Shown piece after piece: positions 48,771 to 60,109 of a DNA stretch of 64,000 bases. The stretch is taken from NCBI GenBank assembly GCA_020091685.1, contig CM034604.1, forward strand, positions 4,577,820 to 4,641,819, in the 5' to 3' direction. The DNA is from Lutjanus erythropterus (lineage: Eukaryota; Chordata; Actinopteri; Lutjaniformes; Lutjanidae). The notes beneath the pieces were generated by a model. It made no database searches. It worked only from the letters and a program-made list of their open reading frames with translations, and was not told the origin of the DNA. Position 1 is the first letter of the stretch, and each line of letters starts with the position of its first letter. Both the position numbers and the translations under genes were made by a program.

Positions 48771-48789
48771 AATAAAAATAAGTCTTGCA

Positions 48790-49030
48790 CAATAATGACC
48801 TGCTCACTGTACATTATCCTGCTTATTACATTGTCATGGTTACTTACCTTATATATATGTGTGTGTGTTTATATTGGCACACATTTGTAAAATATTCATT
48901 TTAAAATGATTTTATGGCTTTATTTCGTAGTGACCTGCTCTCTGTACATTATCTTGCTTGTCAGATGGTTATGTAACAAAAAAAAACAATAATATGACAC
49001 AAAACATTAATTTTAAAATGATTTTAGTGA
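48790..49030. repeat. imperfect tandem duplication (offset about 135 bp)
   Basis: TGACCTGCTCWCTGTACATTATCYTGCTT occurs at 48796 and 48931. CATTTTAAAATGATTTTA-like blocks follow each. This may be 3' sequence of the neighbouring LINE relic. Confidence 0.6.
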
Positions 49031-49069
49031 TTGAGCAATGATTTTATTTTTCCTCCAGAGTTTATAATC

Positions 49070-49175
49070 AGAACTGTGTCCATAGCAATGGTCTGTTATA
49101 CAGAAATAACAGACCTTAGATTACTGTAATTGACCAATCAGATACTGGTATTTAACAAAGCCATGTTATAAAGCA
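49070..49175. repeat. MITE-like fragment (ATAACAGACCTTAG ... CCAATCAGATACTGGTATTTAAC)
   Basis: CAATGGTCTGTTATACAGAAATAACAGACC is internally inverted, followed by TTGACCAATCAGATACTGGTATTTAACAAAGCCATGTTATA, a familiar teleost MITE terminal region. Limits are approximate. Confidence 0.45.
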
Positions 49176-50021
49176 TTATAAACATCTAGGACCAGCAGGA
49201 CAAAGTAAAATTAGCGTTAACAACCCATCTCAACCACAGAGAAAGTACCTGACACTTACAGCTAGTAAAGATAAATAGTTTGATGGTGTACACTGACCAC
49301 AGCTTGTTCTCTGACATGAAGGATGTTCTTACACAAAGCTTCATATGCATCATCACCACACTGACTCATTGTCACTTTTCCTCTGGTGCCACCCTCAGAC
49401 AAACTTTACCTTTTTAGCCCCACTACTGATGTCAAAGTCTTTCCAACTCTATTCCTACACCCCTCAAGTCTCTTGTCTTCAGTGGTGTGATGGCTTGAGT
49501 TTCTAGGGTTCTCTGGTTTGTTCTGATCCATCTATAAAGCTAATGTAAATCCATGTGATCCTGGACTTGCTGTGCTGCCACAGGCAGAAGCTACCCTCTG
49601 AGCTCTGATTGGACAGGCTGTCCCCTCTGCGGACACAGATGACAGCCCTGCTGCCATGCATGTTCTGTCGCCATGCTGTTATTTAATAATCTATCAAAAC
49701 AATATCAAACATAATCACAAAGGATCAAACATAATCTTGGACAGCGAAGGAAAATGAAAGCTTGGGTTCTCTTTGGATAATCCTATAGACGGCACAGCAG
49801 AGCTCATCAATTTCTGCTGCCCCATGAACATGAATTCTGTCCACACTGTAGCACTGGACCACGTCCACAGACATACTGAGGGTGTTCAGACAGCAATAAA
49901 TAATGAAGTTCAGACATTGACTATTAGAAGAACTCCACCAATCTCACACATGCAGATCCTTTTAATTGTCAAGAGTTGTACTATTCAACCTATAATGTCT
50001 TCTGTAGCTCGGAGGAATTTT

Positions 50022-50296
50022 GTTAAGGAGAGAGTTCAACCCAAAAACAGAAATTTTCTTTTTCGGCGAGTTTTGGAGAAATTGGCTGTAGACGTGTCTG
50101 CCTTCTCTCCAATATAATGGAACAAAATGGAACTTTGCTTGTGGTGCCAAAAAAAAACAAAAAAAACCCAAAAAAAACCCTACTACTACTATTTCTACAG
50201 TAGAATCTTCTGGAGCTACTTTCTTTCTAACTGAAAGCACTACAGGCCAGAGGAAAAATATGCATTTTTGATTTTGGGGTGAACTGTCCCTTTAAC
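50022..50296 (-). mobile_element. MITE with AAAGGGACAGTTCACCCC ends, copy B
   Basis: Left end TTAAGGAGAGAGTTCAACCCAAAA and right end TTTTGGGGTGAACTGTCCCTTTAA are inverted repeats. The core has GGCTGTAGACGTGTCTGCCTTCTCTCC and ATAATGGAACAAAATGGAACTTTG. It is complete but short, a deletion derivative of the family seen at 29281 and 54946. Confidence 0.75.
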
Positions 50297-50439
50297 TCTG
50301 AGAAAATAACTTGTGTGTTGTCATCAGAGACCACACATTTGGGTCAAAAAGTCTGTGTTACAAACTGGGTGTGAAGTTCGAAAGATGAAGGTGTTTACCC
50401 AGCACGGGAGTCTAGTAAAGGAAATGCTATGCGGTTGCA

Positions 50440-50770
50440 TTATGGGAAATGTAGGATCAAGAGTCTTAGAGCTCGACTCATAGTAGGGAGTCAGGATATC
50501 CAACCTGTTCTCATCCCAGGTCAGCCAATATTAACAAATTTGTCACGTCTACCTCTGCGTCTCATACTGATGTTCAAGGTCCCCTTTAGTGTCTTTATGA
50601 GACGCTGCCAAAAAGCATTTTTAACACACGGTTAATGTTGTTCCTGTTTGGTCAGGTTTAGGCAACAAAACTACTCGGTTAGTTTTAGGAAAAGATTGTG
50701 GTTTGGATTAAAATGTAGCCTACATTACATATGTAACCATAACATGACACGAGGGAACGGGAATTTTGGT
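50440..50770. repeat. dispersed repeat with GGTTTAGGCAACAAAACTACT block
   Basis: GGTCAGGTTTAGGCAACAAAACTACTCGGTTAG and AGGAAAAGATTGTGGTTTGG, followed by AACATGACACGAGGGAACGGGAA, is a familiar non-coding teleost repeat. Its ends are not resolved. Confidence 0.45.
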
Positions 50771-51164
50771 TTCACATCAAACCAAAAGTTACCCGTCTAT
50801 GCACCCCACCTCCTCCATACATTGAATGTCTTTTCTTTATACTGCATCACCTGATGTAGAGATCCTTACACTGAAGTTACATGAGAGCCCAGCATGTCTC
50901 ATACATGTGTGAGGCACATGGCAAAGCATTGGTATTTGATGACTGGGCTGGGATACCTTGGACTCTGTGCTGTGAGTGCTTCAACTTCTTGGGAGTATGA
51001 TACCTACTTGCTAGAGTGCACCTTTAAAAGACATCAATTAAACACTTATATTTTGTGCTGATAGCTGATATTGTTTGCATACAGTTTTCATGAAGTTTTC
51101 TACCAGGAAAAATGAATTGTGTGTGGATGAAACATTTGGACCATGATGTAAAATGACGGCTTGA

Positions 51165-51538
51165 TTAAGACTCACCTGAGAAGAAATATAAGTAAATGGG
51201 GGAGCTGCATTTTTTCCTGAATAAAAAGCACTTTAAAGTTTATTTCTTAATCGATTTCGAGGAGTTGTTTTTATATTCAAGAGTTTATGATCTGTGTGGA
51301 GTAAGCCGGAAAAAAATTGTTTTTCTGGCTTACTCCATGTAGACCATCACCTTGAATATAACAAAATTTGGTTGAGAAATTTAAACAAAGTGTTTTATAT
51401 CAACAGAAATGGCAGCTTCTCCATTTACACAATATTTGTTTTGTCTGGATCATTATGGTGAAGTTGATGTATTGCAGCAATGGTGGTCAATGCCGGTCAA
51501 AGTCCAATTTTCATTTTTGGGCAAACAATCCCTTTAAG
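51165..51538. mobile_element. foldback MITE with a long imperfect palindrome
   Basis: GGAGTAAGCCGGAAAAA (51298-51314) pairs with TTTTTCTGGCTTACTCC (51320-51336) around a loop of about 5 nt. Pairing continues outward: TTTATATTCAAG with CTTGAATATAAC, GCACTTTAAAG with CAAAGTGTTTTA, and GTAAATGGGGGAGCTGCA (51192-51209) with TGGCAGCTTCTCCATTTAC (51410-51428). The right end AACAATCCCTTTAAGAG is a MITE terminus; the matching left terminus is degraded. Confidence 0.75.
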
Positions 51539-52079
51539 AGGTGTTGCACATTTCGCATACACATGTATGTGTTTGTAGGCTCTGAAGGTAGTTTCATCAC
51601 TCAGGATGGGAAGAAAAACCTCACTGTTAAACATTAGAGAAAGAAATATGTTGATGATGGAGTGTGTGACTCCAGTGACATGGCTGCATTCTGCCTCTGG
51701 CTCCACCACCCAACTAAGGTTTATTCTGTTTATGGACACTCACCCTGGATTAACAGGCTCTTACATAACTTCCTATACATATTGGTAATTGGTAATGTGC
51801 TTTTCAAATCTGCAGTATGAGTGTTTCACATTATATGTCATCACAGCAAATTTACCAAGTCAGCATTGGTCTTATTGTAAAATTTACCAGATTATACACC
51901 ATCAGAAAAGCTGGTTAAATATGATCCATCGTCTGGATACACCTGTGGGGGGAAAAGTGAATTAATGAGGCCACATGTTGCGTTACGCTCAGGGATTTTT
52001 CCCCTTTCATCCACTTCTGATAATTCACCGTTTTTCTCACAGATCAGATGATCTCCTGTGTTCTGGTGACAGCTGTCAG

Positions 52080-52398
52080 CTTTTACCTGTGCATGTGGAG
52101 GTGATAAAGACTCCGCTCTCACCAGGCGGAATAAACGTGCTCCGCTCTCCTGCTCAGACTCCACCGAGCGAGCGCACGGACAGCAAATCCGAGCCATCTG
52201 ACGCGGAGGATTTGTAGGTTTAGGCGAAATTGCTTCCCCCTCCTCTGCGAGATTAAACACGGCGGCTTCCATGTATAGATTCTCACAATGTTTACGGCGC
52301 CAAGCATGTGCGGAATGCGCGTCCTGTGCGGGGAACGTTGGAGGAGCAGCGAGCAGTTTTGAGACTTTTTGGAGAGCGCCGGGACGCTGCTGGACACC
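52080..52398 (+). promoter_or_regulatory. gabrr1: CpG-rich gabrr1 5' region and leader
   Basis: From about 52080 to 52560 base composition changes sharply from AT-rich to GC- and CpG-rich (GAGCGAGCGCACGG, GACGCGGAGG, CGCCGGGACGC), as for a CpG-type promoter over a first exon. No TATA box stands at a fixed distance. An upstream ATG at 52271 opens a frame that overlaps the main start in another phase; if the transcript begins upstream of it, it could reduce translation. The antisense open frame across this region is a by-product of high GC and is not called a gene. Confidence 0.5.
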
Positions 52399-52508
52399 AT
52401 GCACACGGATGTGGTGCTGCTGCTGCTCAGCCCGCTGGTCTGGAGCGTTGCTGTATCCGGACAGCCGCGTCCGAGAGGTCAGATGCTGCAGTCCTACAGA
52501 CACGTCAG
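52399..52508 (+). CDS. gabrr1: gabrr1 exon 1, coding part: signal peptide of GABA receptor rho-1 subunit
   Basis: Rho subunits form ligand-gated chloride channels at the cell surface (the former GABA-C receptors, prominent in retina). This exon encodes residues 1-36 and two bases of codon 37. Residues 1-21 look like a signal peptide: short polar start, the run VVLLLL, and a small-residue end (V-S-G) before Q22. Residues 22-36 are basic and unconserved, as in rho N-termini. The ATG at 52399 is the first after an in-frame TGA at 52360-52362. The donor CAG|GTCAGT (GT at 52509) leaves phase 2, matching the acceptor of the next exon. Assignment depends mainly on the frame running through exon 2 into the unmistakable exon 3; alone, the exon would be only a signal-peptide candidate. 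The untranslated start of exon 1 is not defined. Confidence 0.72.
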
Positions 52509-52864
52509 GTCAGTTCATTGTGATGGAGAGAATGACTTTTATGTGCCATGCGTAAATACGCACCAAACGGACAAACGGGCATGTTTGGGTGAATTAAATC
52601 ATATGTGAAATCCTAAATTTCCTACTATAGAATCTGTATTTGTTTATTCAAACTCTTCACTGTAAACATAAACTGTTTGTTTTAACTTTAAAAAAAGTCC
52701 AGGCTGCTTTAAATTTTCAACTTGACTGAATTTCAAAAGACAAACTGAGGCATTTTTTGTAGAGATTCAAAACAAATCAACTTTTCTAGTCAAATAAACA
52801 TGATTTTAATTCAGTTGTACTTGATTAAAAATATGTTCAGATATAAAGTTGAACCAACAGCTAG

Positions 52865-53345
52865 GACCTGACAATACTGGATTTTTGGGGCTGTTGCCAA
52901 TATCTGAATTAGGGAATTAGGGAAACATTCCGATATCAATATATCAATATTCTTTATACAGAATACAGTATAAGTACATACACACTTTTTTCTTGCAATG
53001 ATCTCTAAAACGTGGTGTGACAATAGAGGCAGGATATTTTACAGTTCAACACTAAAATTTATTGCCCAAAATGACATCAGAGCACTGAAACAGTAAACTT
53101 TCACCGGGATATTTAATAATTATAAATAACTATAAATAAATTAAAACACATAGAGCAAAATACATTTTATGTTTTACCTGAATTAAGAAAAAAATAAATA
53201 TGCATAAAATGCTGCCCATAAATCTCACAAATAAAAACAATCTGCATTATGTTGTGTTAAAAAAAAATAATAGAGACACATTATACAACGTGTTTGCTGA
53301 TACAGTAGAGCTGTGATAGGCAAATATCAGGCTGATAATATTGTC
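52865..53345. mobile_element. hAT-like MITE relic with ACAATACTGGAT / CTGATAATATTGTC ends
   Basis: GACCTGACAATACTGGATTTTTGGGGC at the left and CAAATATCAGGCTGATAATATTGTCTGAC at the right are decayed inverted ends of the teleost TATCGGC-type element. The middle contains CCGATATCAATATATCAATAT. It is non-coding. Confidence 0.5.
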
Positions 53346-53504
53346 TGACTTTTGTTTTTTAAAAGTCAGTTCTTCATTTTACACAAAGAACTTCCAGCAC
53401 TGACACAAAGACAATGTGTGAAATTTCTCCCATTGAATTCATTGCACTTCAAATGCAGAATAGAGAGAATAGAGACTGAATTCAATACAAAAGCTTCAGA
53501 GTGT

Positions 53505-53552
53505 TTTTTGTTTGTTTTGTTTTGTTTTGTTGTTGTTGTTGTTGTTGTTGTT
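53505..53552. repeat. (TTTTG)n(TTG)n simple repeat
   Basis: TTTTG units pass into about nine TTG/GTT units. Confidence 0.95.
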
Positions 53553-54945
53553 AAAATAATTAACCATATCTGGTCTTAAAGTGTATTGGAGACACAGCAA
53601 GTTTTCATTGTATATGTTTTCTTCAAACTATAAAAAAGAGCTCAATTTAATGAGTTGATTGAACTCTGTACAGTACATTCATCCAACTCATTATTTCAAG
53701 GTAGAACAACACTTTGTTTACTTAACTTGAACAAACAATTAATTATTATTATTATTTTTTTTTTTACAGTGCTTATTGAAGCAATATGACATTGGCACTG
53801 AGTGAAATATTGAAATGCAAGACCACATGTTGTTATGGCTGCTCCATTCCATCAAATGTAAATATTCCAGATGTTTTGTGTTATTATCTTATTATGACAT
53901 TTAACAGCAATTCAAACTTATTTATTGGCATCTTTGGAAACTTGTGACTCACCTTGAGATTGATAAAAAAAAAAAAAAAATGTTATTTGCATTATAACAA
54001 CATAAGCTTGTTGACCCAGCAGCTGGTCAGTGGGTTTAAGAGGTTAAGTTCTGCACAAATGTCCTTTTACAGCCTGAATTCTCAACATGTTTTCATCTGA
54101 TCATGAAATCTCCTTCTTGACACTGAAAAGAGTTAATTCAATAATCATAACACAATTGTTAATCTGTCTGCTGATGGAGACATGCTGTTGGAATCTGCTG
54201 TGAACCACGAGTTACAATAAATTGTCAAAAATGTGTCCATCGTTCTCTTGGCTGTTTTATCAGGATTGTTTTTCACGGAAACGTCAGATTTCAGATTAGT
54301 CTTTTGTGTCGTCCCGGAGCCCAGTTATGAAATTAGCACATGATACTGTTGCATTTGGTTGTGAAGGATTTTCCCTCTTCTGTCAGGCTTCTGTCATGGT
54401 GACGTAATGTTATTATTCATTCTGATTTAGGGATTGCATCAATGTGATCGTGGTCACATAAAGCTGATAGCTGGCAAAATATCTGTAAATAAAGCCAGAA
54501 TCTATCAGGGTACAGAACAGCAGAATTATCAGATAAACAGATGACCTGTTAGAAAGACCTGCTGCAAAACTGACCTGTGGGCCCCTGATTACCAGTTCCT
54601 CCATTAACCAACTTTGTTTGGTTAGAAATTGATTGAATTGTTGAATATTTTGGTCACACTTTGTATGACATATCCACAGTGCATTAAGGGGCAGTCATGG
54701 TGAGTTATAAGGCATTGCTAAAGCTTCATGACTCCACACACACAATGCTTTCTGAAGCACTATATCAACAGAGTTGTCATGAATTGTAAGTTTTATAGTG
54801 TGTTGCTTTTTTGATCTTTTAACTTTTGTAAAGTGTCTCTGAGTTATTATTATTATGGAGGCTGGTTATGAACTAGAGTGTGACTGGTAAGGCTTATCAA
54901 ACATCATGACTACCTACCTTATATTTTGTCTTTTTCTTACTTTTA

Positions 54946-55345
54946 AAGGAAAAGTTCACCCCAAAATCATACATACATATTTTTCATCAGGCCTAGATTG
55001 CTATTTATCCAGCTAGGTTGTTTTGGTGTGAGTTGCAGAGTTTTGGAGATATTGGCCGTGGAGACCTGGTTCCTCAAAATAATCCACAGATCTTGTTGTG
55101 AGCAGTTTCATGTACTTTCTTTGTAATATAGAGAAAGTAGTTCCTGTAGATTCTACTGCAGAAAGAGAGCAGATCCTATACTGAAACTGCTCACAAAAAG
55201 GTCTGTGGATTATCTTGAGCATGATTTTTTGAGAGAGACACTGGTTTTGAATCTTTCAGATGTATTGTTTTTGGTGCGCTGAGCATCTCAGGAGCAGTGC
55301 CATTTTAGTCCCATTATATTGGAGGGAAGGTAGCTGGGAAAAGAT
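54946..55345 (+). mobile_element. MITE with AAAGGAAAAGTTCACCCC end, copy C
   Basis: Starts TTTAAAGGAAAAGTTCACCCCAAAATCA and contains GGTTGTTTTGGTGTGAGTTGCAGAGTTTTGGAGATATTGGCCGT-type sequence, an internally repeated ATAATCCACAGATCTTGTTGTGAGCAGTTTCATGTA segment, and AGTCCCATTATATTGGAGGGAAGG near its right end. Confidence 0.65.
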
Positions 55346-57873
55346 GCATCGTCCTTTCAAAACTTGTAAGAAAGAAAACCAACGGTTGCTGTAAAATTCT
55401 CACAAAATGCAAAAGGATAGAAACATGGCCGTGCAACATGACATAAACATTCAATTTTTTACAAATTCATTTGATCTTTTAAAAGATCCCCCAGCTCCAA
55501 AATGCAGTTTTGTCCCACTTTGCAAGAATGACTGATATGCATAAATCCCTGAATCCCATTTCAGTATATTATTGATTTGATCAAGCTAATTGACACACCA
55601 GGAAAGTGACCCTGGGGCCCCAAGACAGTTGTATGCTTTGGGCCTGGTTGGTAATCTAACAAAGAGAGTTTATGCTGATCTTCCTCTTGATGAGGCCAAG
55701 GCTTCTCAAAATATTCCAGTTCTGATATGTTTTGAAACTGTTTCCAATAATATGAACACCAAATGATTATTTCCAGGATACTGCTGCTGTCTTGACCGCA
55801 CCATACGCATGCATTTTAAATAGAAGTGTGCCACATGAGAGATGCACCAGCCGCTTCCACACCACTGTAGTGACAGGGCAGACCTGACCTGCTCACTGAC
55901 TGCGCTGTCTTCTCTTAGCCGAGCTGATAAAGCATCAGGACAGAGCCCTGCTCCTACATGCCTGATGATCAACGCTCTGTGTTTGGTTGACAGCAGCAAA
56001 ATGTGACATGTGCCTGGTTAGAGAAATCACTTACTCTGATTACGTAACCTGTAATCTAAGTGTGTTAATGTGCTTTCTGAATTATTGCTATTGTTGTGGC
56101 TTTGGGAAAGGTTATCCGGGCGGAAGGAAGGCCAGCAATTAAAATGTCATTTTTAGAAAATCACAACTGTAAAACATGTTATACTGTGAATCTGCTATGC
56201 ATCTGTCCAAAGACACAAATTTGGATTTGAAAAGTTGAGTTACTATTACTGATGACTGGGAATTTGCTTCACTTGCCTCCAAAATTAATCTTGCTTCATG
56301 GAAAGTCGTCAAATGTTGTGTAGGTTCTGCTGTTTTTAGAATATTTGCAAAAAGTCAAAAGACTCAAGTCCAAGTAAAGTCCCAAATTGATTTGCAAATC
56401 TTTTATGATTTTGTCACGCTGACAAACTCAAATTTGTGACTCGAGTCTCTGTCTTCTGCCAGGGGAAAAATCCCCTGGTGTACATGTAGTGGTGTGTTTT
56501 AAATGTGTGGCAACAATTTAGACTAAATTAATCTCATGAATCATATCTTTGAATCAGCCTTTCAGAGGATTGGAGGAATCCAAGAAGACCAGTGGGTCAA
56601 CACTGCACTGCTGCTCATCTGCATGTTGTTACTGGCATCAATAAATGATTTCACAGCAATGTTATGAGCTAATCTCATGAAACTAAACCTCTTACCTGAA
56701 TAGCTAAAAAAATGTAAAAAGTCTATGTCAGCTAGATGATTCAAATGATCAGCTCATCATCAAGCCTCTGCAGAAACCTGATAACAACCTGATCATTTGA
56801 ATCAGGTGTGTTGGAGCAGGAAAACATCTAAAACATGCAGGGCAGTGAGCTCTGAGGACCAAGGTTGAGAAACACTGAGCTAGGCTATGTCAAATTTGTG
56901 AGAAAATAACATGTTTTACAAATGAAAAGTTAAATTCTTTAGCAAGAAAATAAGTCCGTACAGTCAGGGGTTTTGCTGCAGTCTCCCGTGTCCAAGTCAT
57001 GAATTTATGCAGCATATAATGATGAAATGAAATGACTCCTCCAATGCTGTTCTGTCTTGTAAGAACCGAATTGCAAAGTGGATTCTCAGAAGAGCCTCTG
57101 AAATAAAACAGCAAGACACTGAGGCAAGAAAGAGAAAATCTCTGGTGTTCTGGTCAGTTGAGGACATTCTGAGAACTACTGAAATATTGCAGTGAGCACG
57201 TGCAATACCCATGTACACTTTTTCAGAACCACAATGAAACCTGATTAATTACACAACTGTGGAGGGGATTTCTTTTTGTTACATTTCTTGGTAACATGCC
57301 ACACTTCTTGGCTTCTTGGTACATTCTGTACTGTCCATTTCAACCATACAGATGTTAAACTACTATCTCAAGTCGACTTGGTTATCCTTAAGTCAACTCA
57401 GTTTTAGGTTCCAGGGCCAGGAAGAAACCAGACGGTGTTCTGACAGCTCATCAACTCTTTGACCTCTATCCTCAATCACATGCTTAATCATTTCTCAGTT
57501 CCGCTGCATCCAAGCTGATGAGTGAAGGTAAAAGCTAACCTTCCGGTTCAAAGGAGTTAACCTTTCCCAGTAAATGCCTTCATAAGTCTTTTCCAACATC
57601 TGTCAGTAGGTCAGTAATACTCACCGCAACAACAGGGAACAGATGCAGCAGCCTCAGTCAGCCGAGGCTACTTTTTAGTTTAATAAATACAGTTTGCTCT
57701 GTTGTAATGGGATTTTGGGAGCCTTTGCAAAGGCCAGTGGAGATCTGATGGTCAAAAGAAATCTTTCAACAGTAGATTCAAGTCAGCATCTGTGGGTTTA
57801 GTTTCATCTGGATGGAGCAATTGCCCACTGTTCCTAAAGAAATTCTATGTTGATCACCTCCTATGTGTTAGAA

Positions 57874-58609
57874 TTGACCATTTGCTTAGTTGCTGTTGCT
57901 ACACCTGTCAAACTTCACATTCTTGCACTGCATTTAAGCAGTTTAAGGTGAAAACATCATAATTGGGAGTAATTGTTGAAACATGAGGGCTTTGAATCCT
58001 TAGGGAAGTAAACAAAAACAGATTCTCATTTCTACCTGATGATGGTGGATTTTGTTGGCTAAAATAATGACTAACAAGCAGATTTCATAAGTGTAGCTGG
58101 CAGATGTGAGCTAATGCTAACTCGACTTAAGATGTCCGTCTCCAGCTGACGTTTTAATGTTTCCATCTGACACGTTTTGAAACAAAAACCCCATGATAGT
58201 GCTTATGTAGTTACCTAACAGCTGCATGCATGATATAATGTTAATGCTAGAGGACTGAGGCTAAAGCTAGCTTGCATCTCAGCAAACATTGGTCAGGTGG
58301 TGAAATAGGGCAGGTATATCTAAATGATAAATGACAGAAATACACTCATTAACATGAGAAAAGGAAGCAGGGAGCAGCAGATGAAGACAGAGTTCAATCT
58401 ATTCCCCACACATGTGCTCTCACATTTTTTGGAGACTACAAAAAAGATGCCACCTTCCAGATTCACGAAACGCAGAGTATCACTCTTCTCAGAGTCTCCT
58501 GCACACCACGTCAACATGTAGATAAATGGAAAGCTTGACAGCCCTAGGTACAGTTGCTAACCTATGATTGGACAGTAGCTGTTTGGAGGCAGGGCTTAGC
58601 GAAGGGCCA
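57874..58609. mobile_element. DNA element with TTGACC...TAGCGAAGGGCC ends (copy B)
   Basis: Longer relative of 26277-26840. GTTGCTACACCTGTCAAACTTC, GAGCTAATGCTAA, CAGCTGACGTTTTAATGTTTCCATC and CCTATGATTGGACAGTAGCTGTT occur in the same order. The right end AGGGCTTAGCGAAGGGCCA mirrors copy A's left end TTGACCCTTCACTAAGCCC. It is non-coding. Confidence 0.68.
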
Positions 58610-58719
58610 TTTACCATATCTAACACCAGTTTCAATTCGAGGTTGAATCTACATTCTTTGGAATTGGTCCACTGGTCCCGACTCAGATCATTTTTGTTCT
58701 TTCTCATGTTTTTTTCCAC

Positions 58720-58960
58720 ACTAGAGAGCACTTTACCACATTTGTCCGCCCTTAGAGGGCAAGTTATCATGATTTGTCCATTGAAAGGACATAACACCAA
58801 AAAGGCATGCTTAAAGTCACTTTATCTTGTTGTTTTGGACACTGAGCCACCCTAGAGGGCACTTTATCATATTTTATTTACCATACAGGCATCCAAGGCA
58901 CTTTTATGATGCTTTTTTGCCCATGGGGGCACCAGGGTGCACCTCATCTCGGGGGCCTTG
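58720..58960 (+). repeat. degenerate minisatellite related to 21480-21775
   Basis: Four to five copies of an AGAGGGCACTTTATCATRTTTT-like unit, plus the linker TTGTTGTTTTGGACACTGAGCCACC and a trailing ATGGGGGCACCAGGGTGCACC. It lies immediately after the DNA element ending at 58609. Confidence 0.7.
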
Positions 58961-59189
58961 GGTGAATTTTATATTATTTGATTTTCCCTCTGTTGTTGAG
59001 AATGCATGTTTTTTGATGTTCATGCAACAAATAAGAGAGACACAATCACGTCAAAGACCTTCAAAATCTGTTTTTCAGCATGCCCCTCTTACTGACAGAT
59101 TACTTTCAAGACTTATTCAACTGAGCCTCGGCGCTGTCTAACATTGCATAATGCTTGCGTAAAATCACATAATGTTTTTCCTCTTTCAG

Positions 59190-59240
59190 ATCAAAAAGAG
59201 AAATGCCTCTGACAGAAGGATCCGGTCGCAAGATTGGCAG
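59190..59240 (+). CDS. gabrr1: gabrr1 exon 2 (51-nt exon, variable N-terminal region)
   Basis: This short exon lies between a strong acceptor (TTTTTCCTCTTTCAG, AG at 59188-59189) and the donor CAG|GTATGT. Its 51 nt keep the incoming phase, finish codon 37 (Arg), encode residues 38-53 (SKREMPLTEGSGRKIG) and give two bases of Ser54. The peptide is basic and hydrophilic, as expected for the linker between the signal peptide and the ligand-binding domain of rho-1; human GABRR1 also has a Lys/Arg-rich stretch here. The multiple-of-three length means skipping would not shift the frame. A (TG)n tract begins at the donor. The exon rests on splice-site quality and frame continuity rather than strong sequence conservation. 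Confidence 0.7.
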
Positions 59241-59242
59241 GT

Positions 59243-59275
59243 ATGTGTGTGTGTGTGTGTGTCTGTGTGTGTGTT
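59243..59275. repeat. (TG)n tract abutting the gabrr1 exon-2 donor
   Basis: The intron begins GTATGTGTGTGTGTGTGTGTGTCTGTGTGTGTG, so the microsatellite forms part of the U1-binding region. Confidence 0.92.
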
Positions 59276-59611
59276 GAAAATCTTTTTTAGTCCAATTAGA
59301 ATGAAAACAAAGGCTAGACAGGAGAATCTTATAGTGGAGATTAAAGCAGCATAACTGGACTTAGAGGCACATGGTCAACATTTTAATCACACTATTGTTA
59401 GCAGTGAGGAGGACGGGCCGCTTCCATGTATCCTACTAAGCCCAATATAATCCATTCTTATCCTTCAGAATTAGGAAATTCATAAGATTATTCGCCTGTG
59501 CTGCATAAACTCAATATGATGACAACAAGCTACGATGCAAAACTCACGCTACTGCGGCAAAGTCAGGTGCACACAGCATTGAAAAGCTTATTAGACACAG
59601 TAAAATGTAGC

Positions 59612-59715
59612 TCACTCATTCTTGAGAATTGGGACAAAACTATATTTTGAGGGGGTTTTGATTTTTACTCTTCAATTATGCTGGAAAATATATTTTAAAA
59701 GATCAAACTCTTGGC
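59612..59715 (+). repeat. dispersed repeat R1, copy 3 (3' end only)
   Basis: CTCACTCATTCTTGAGAATT and ATGCTGGAAAATATATTTTAAAAGATCAAACTCTT match 32328-32380. Between the two halves this copy has about 47 bp (59631-59677) absent at 32 kb; AATT stands at both ends of that segment. Confidence 0.75.
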
Positions 59716-60109
59716 TATTAATTCTTGTAATGTGCCAAACTCAACTCAAAATTTTACATCTGACGCAGTTGACAAATAGCATACGGCATAGTCATAGTGA
59801 GCTGACATTTTATTTTTTAAAGTTGCTAAAAGTTCACTTAATGTTAAACAAAATGCACATTTTTAAAGTTCTGCATTTTACACTTAACTAAGGTAAACGT
59901 ATGTCAGTATTGTAGCAAAATTTACTGGAAGTGTCAAAAGTAAATGTAGCATTACTCATAGTGCAGTAAAATGTTTCCTATTAGTGTTTTACTATTATTG
60001 AATTAATATCACTGCTGCATTAATGTGTGTGTTTCATGTTACTGCTGTAAATGTTTAAGGCTGAGGTCATTTTAACTACTTTATACTGTTGAGTAGTTTA
60101 ATCTACAGC

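Larger units (their letters stand above)
52509..59189 (+). other. gabrr1: gabrr1 intron 1 (about 6.7 kb)
   Basis: Begins GTCAGT and ends with a long pyrimidine tract and CAG. It holds the repeats listed separately (52865-53345, 53505-53552, 54946-55345, 57874-58609, 58720-58960). I see no coding exon. Stretches 52620-52860, 53560-54640, 55350-57860 and 58970-59180 have no assignable repeat; 55780-56000 is less AT-rich than its surroundings and could be unique, possibly regulatory sequence, but nothing specific is visible. A poly-A run lies near 53968-53981. Confidence 0.7.

Noticed and set aside
51892..52503. 203-codon open frame on the minus strand over gabrr1 exon 1
   Set aside because: It is the longest open frame in the window but lies antisense to a CpG-rich first exon, where few stops occur by composition. 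It shows no recognisable domain and includes the complement of the signal-peptide exon.
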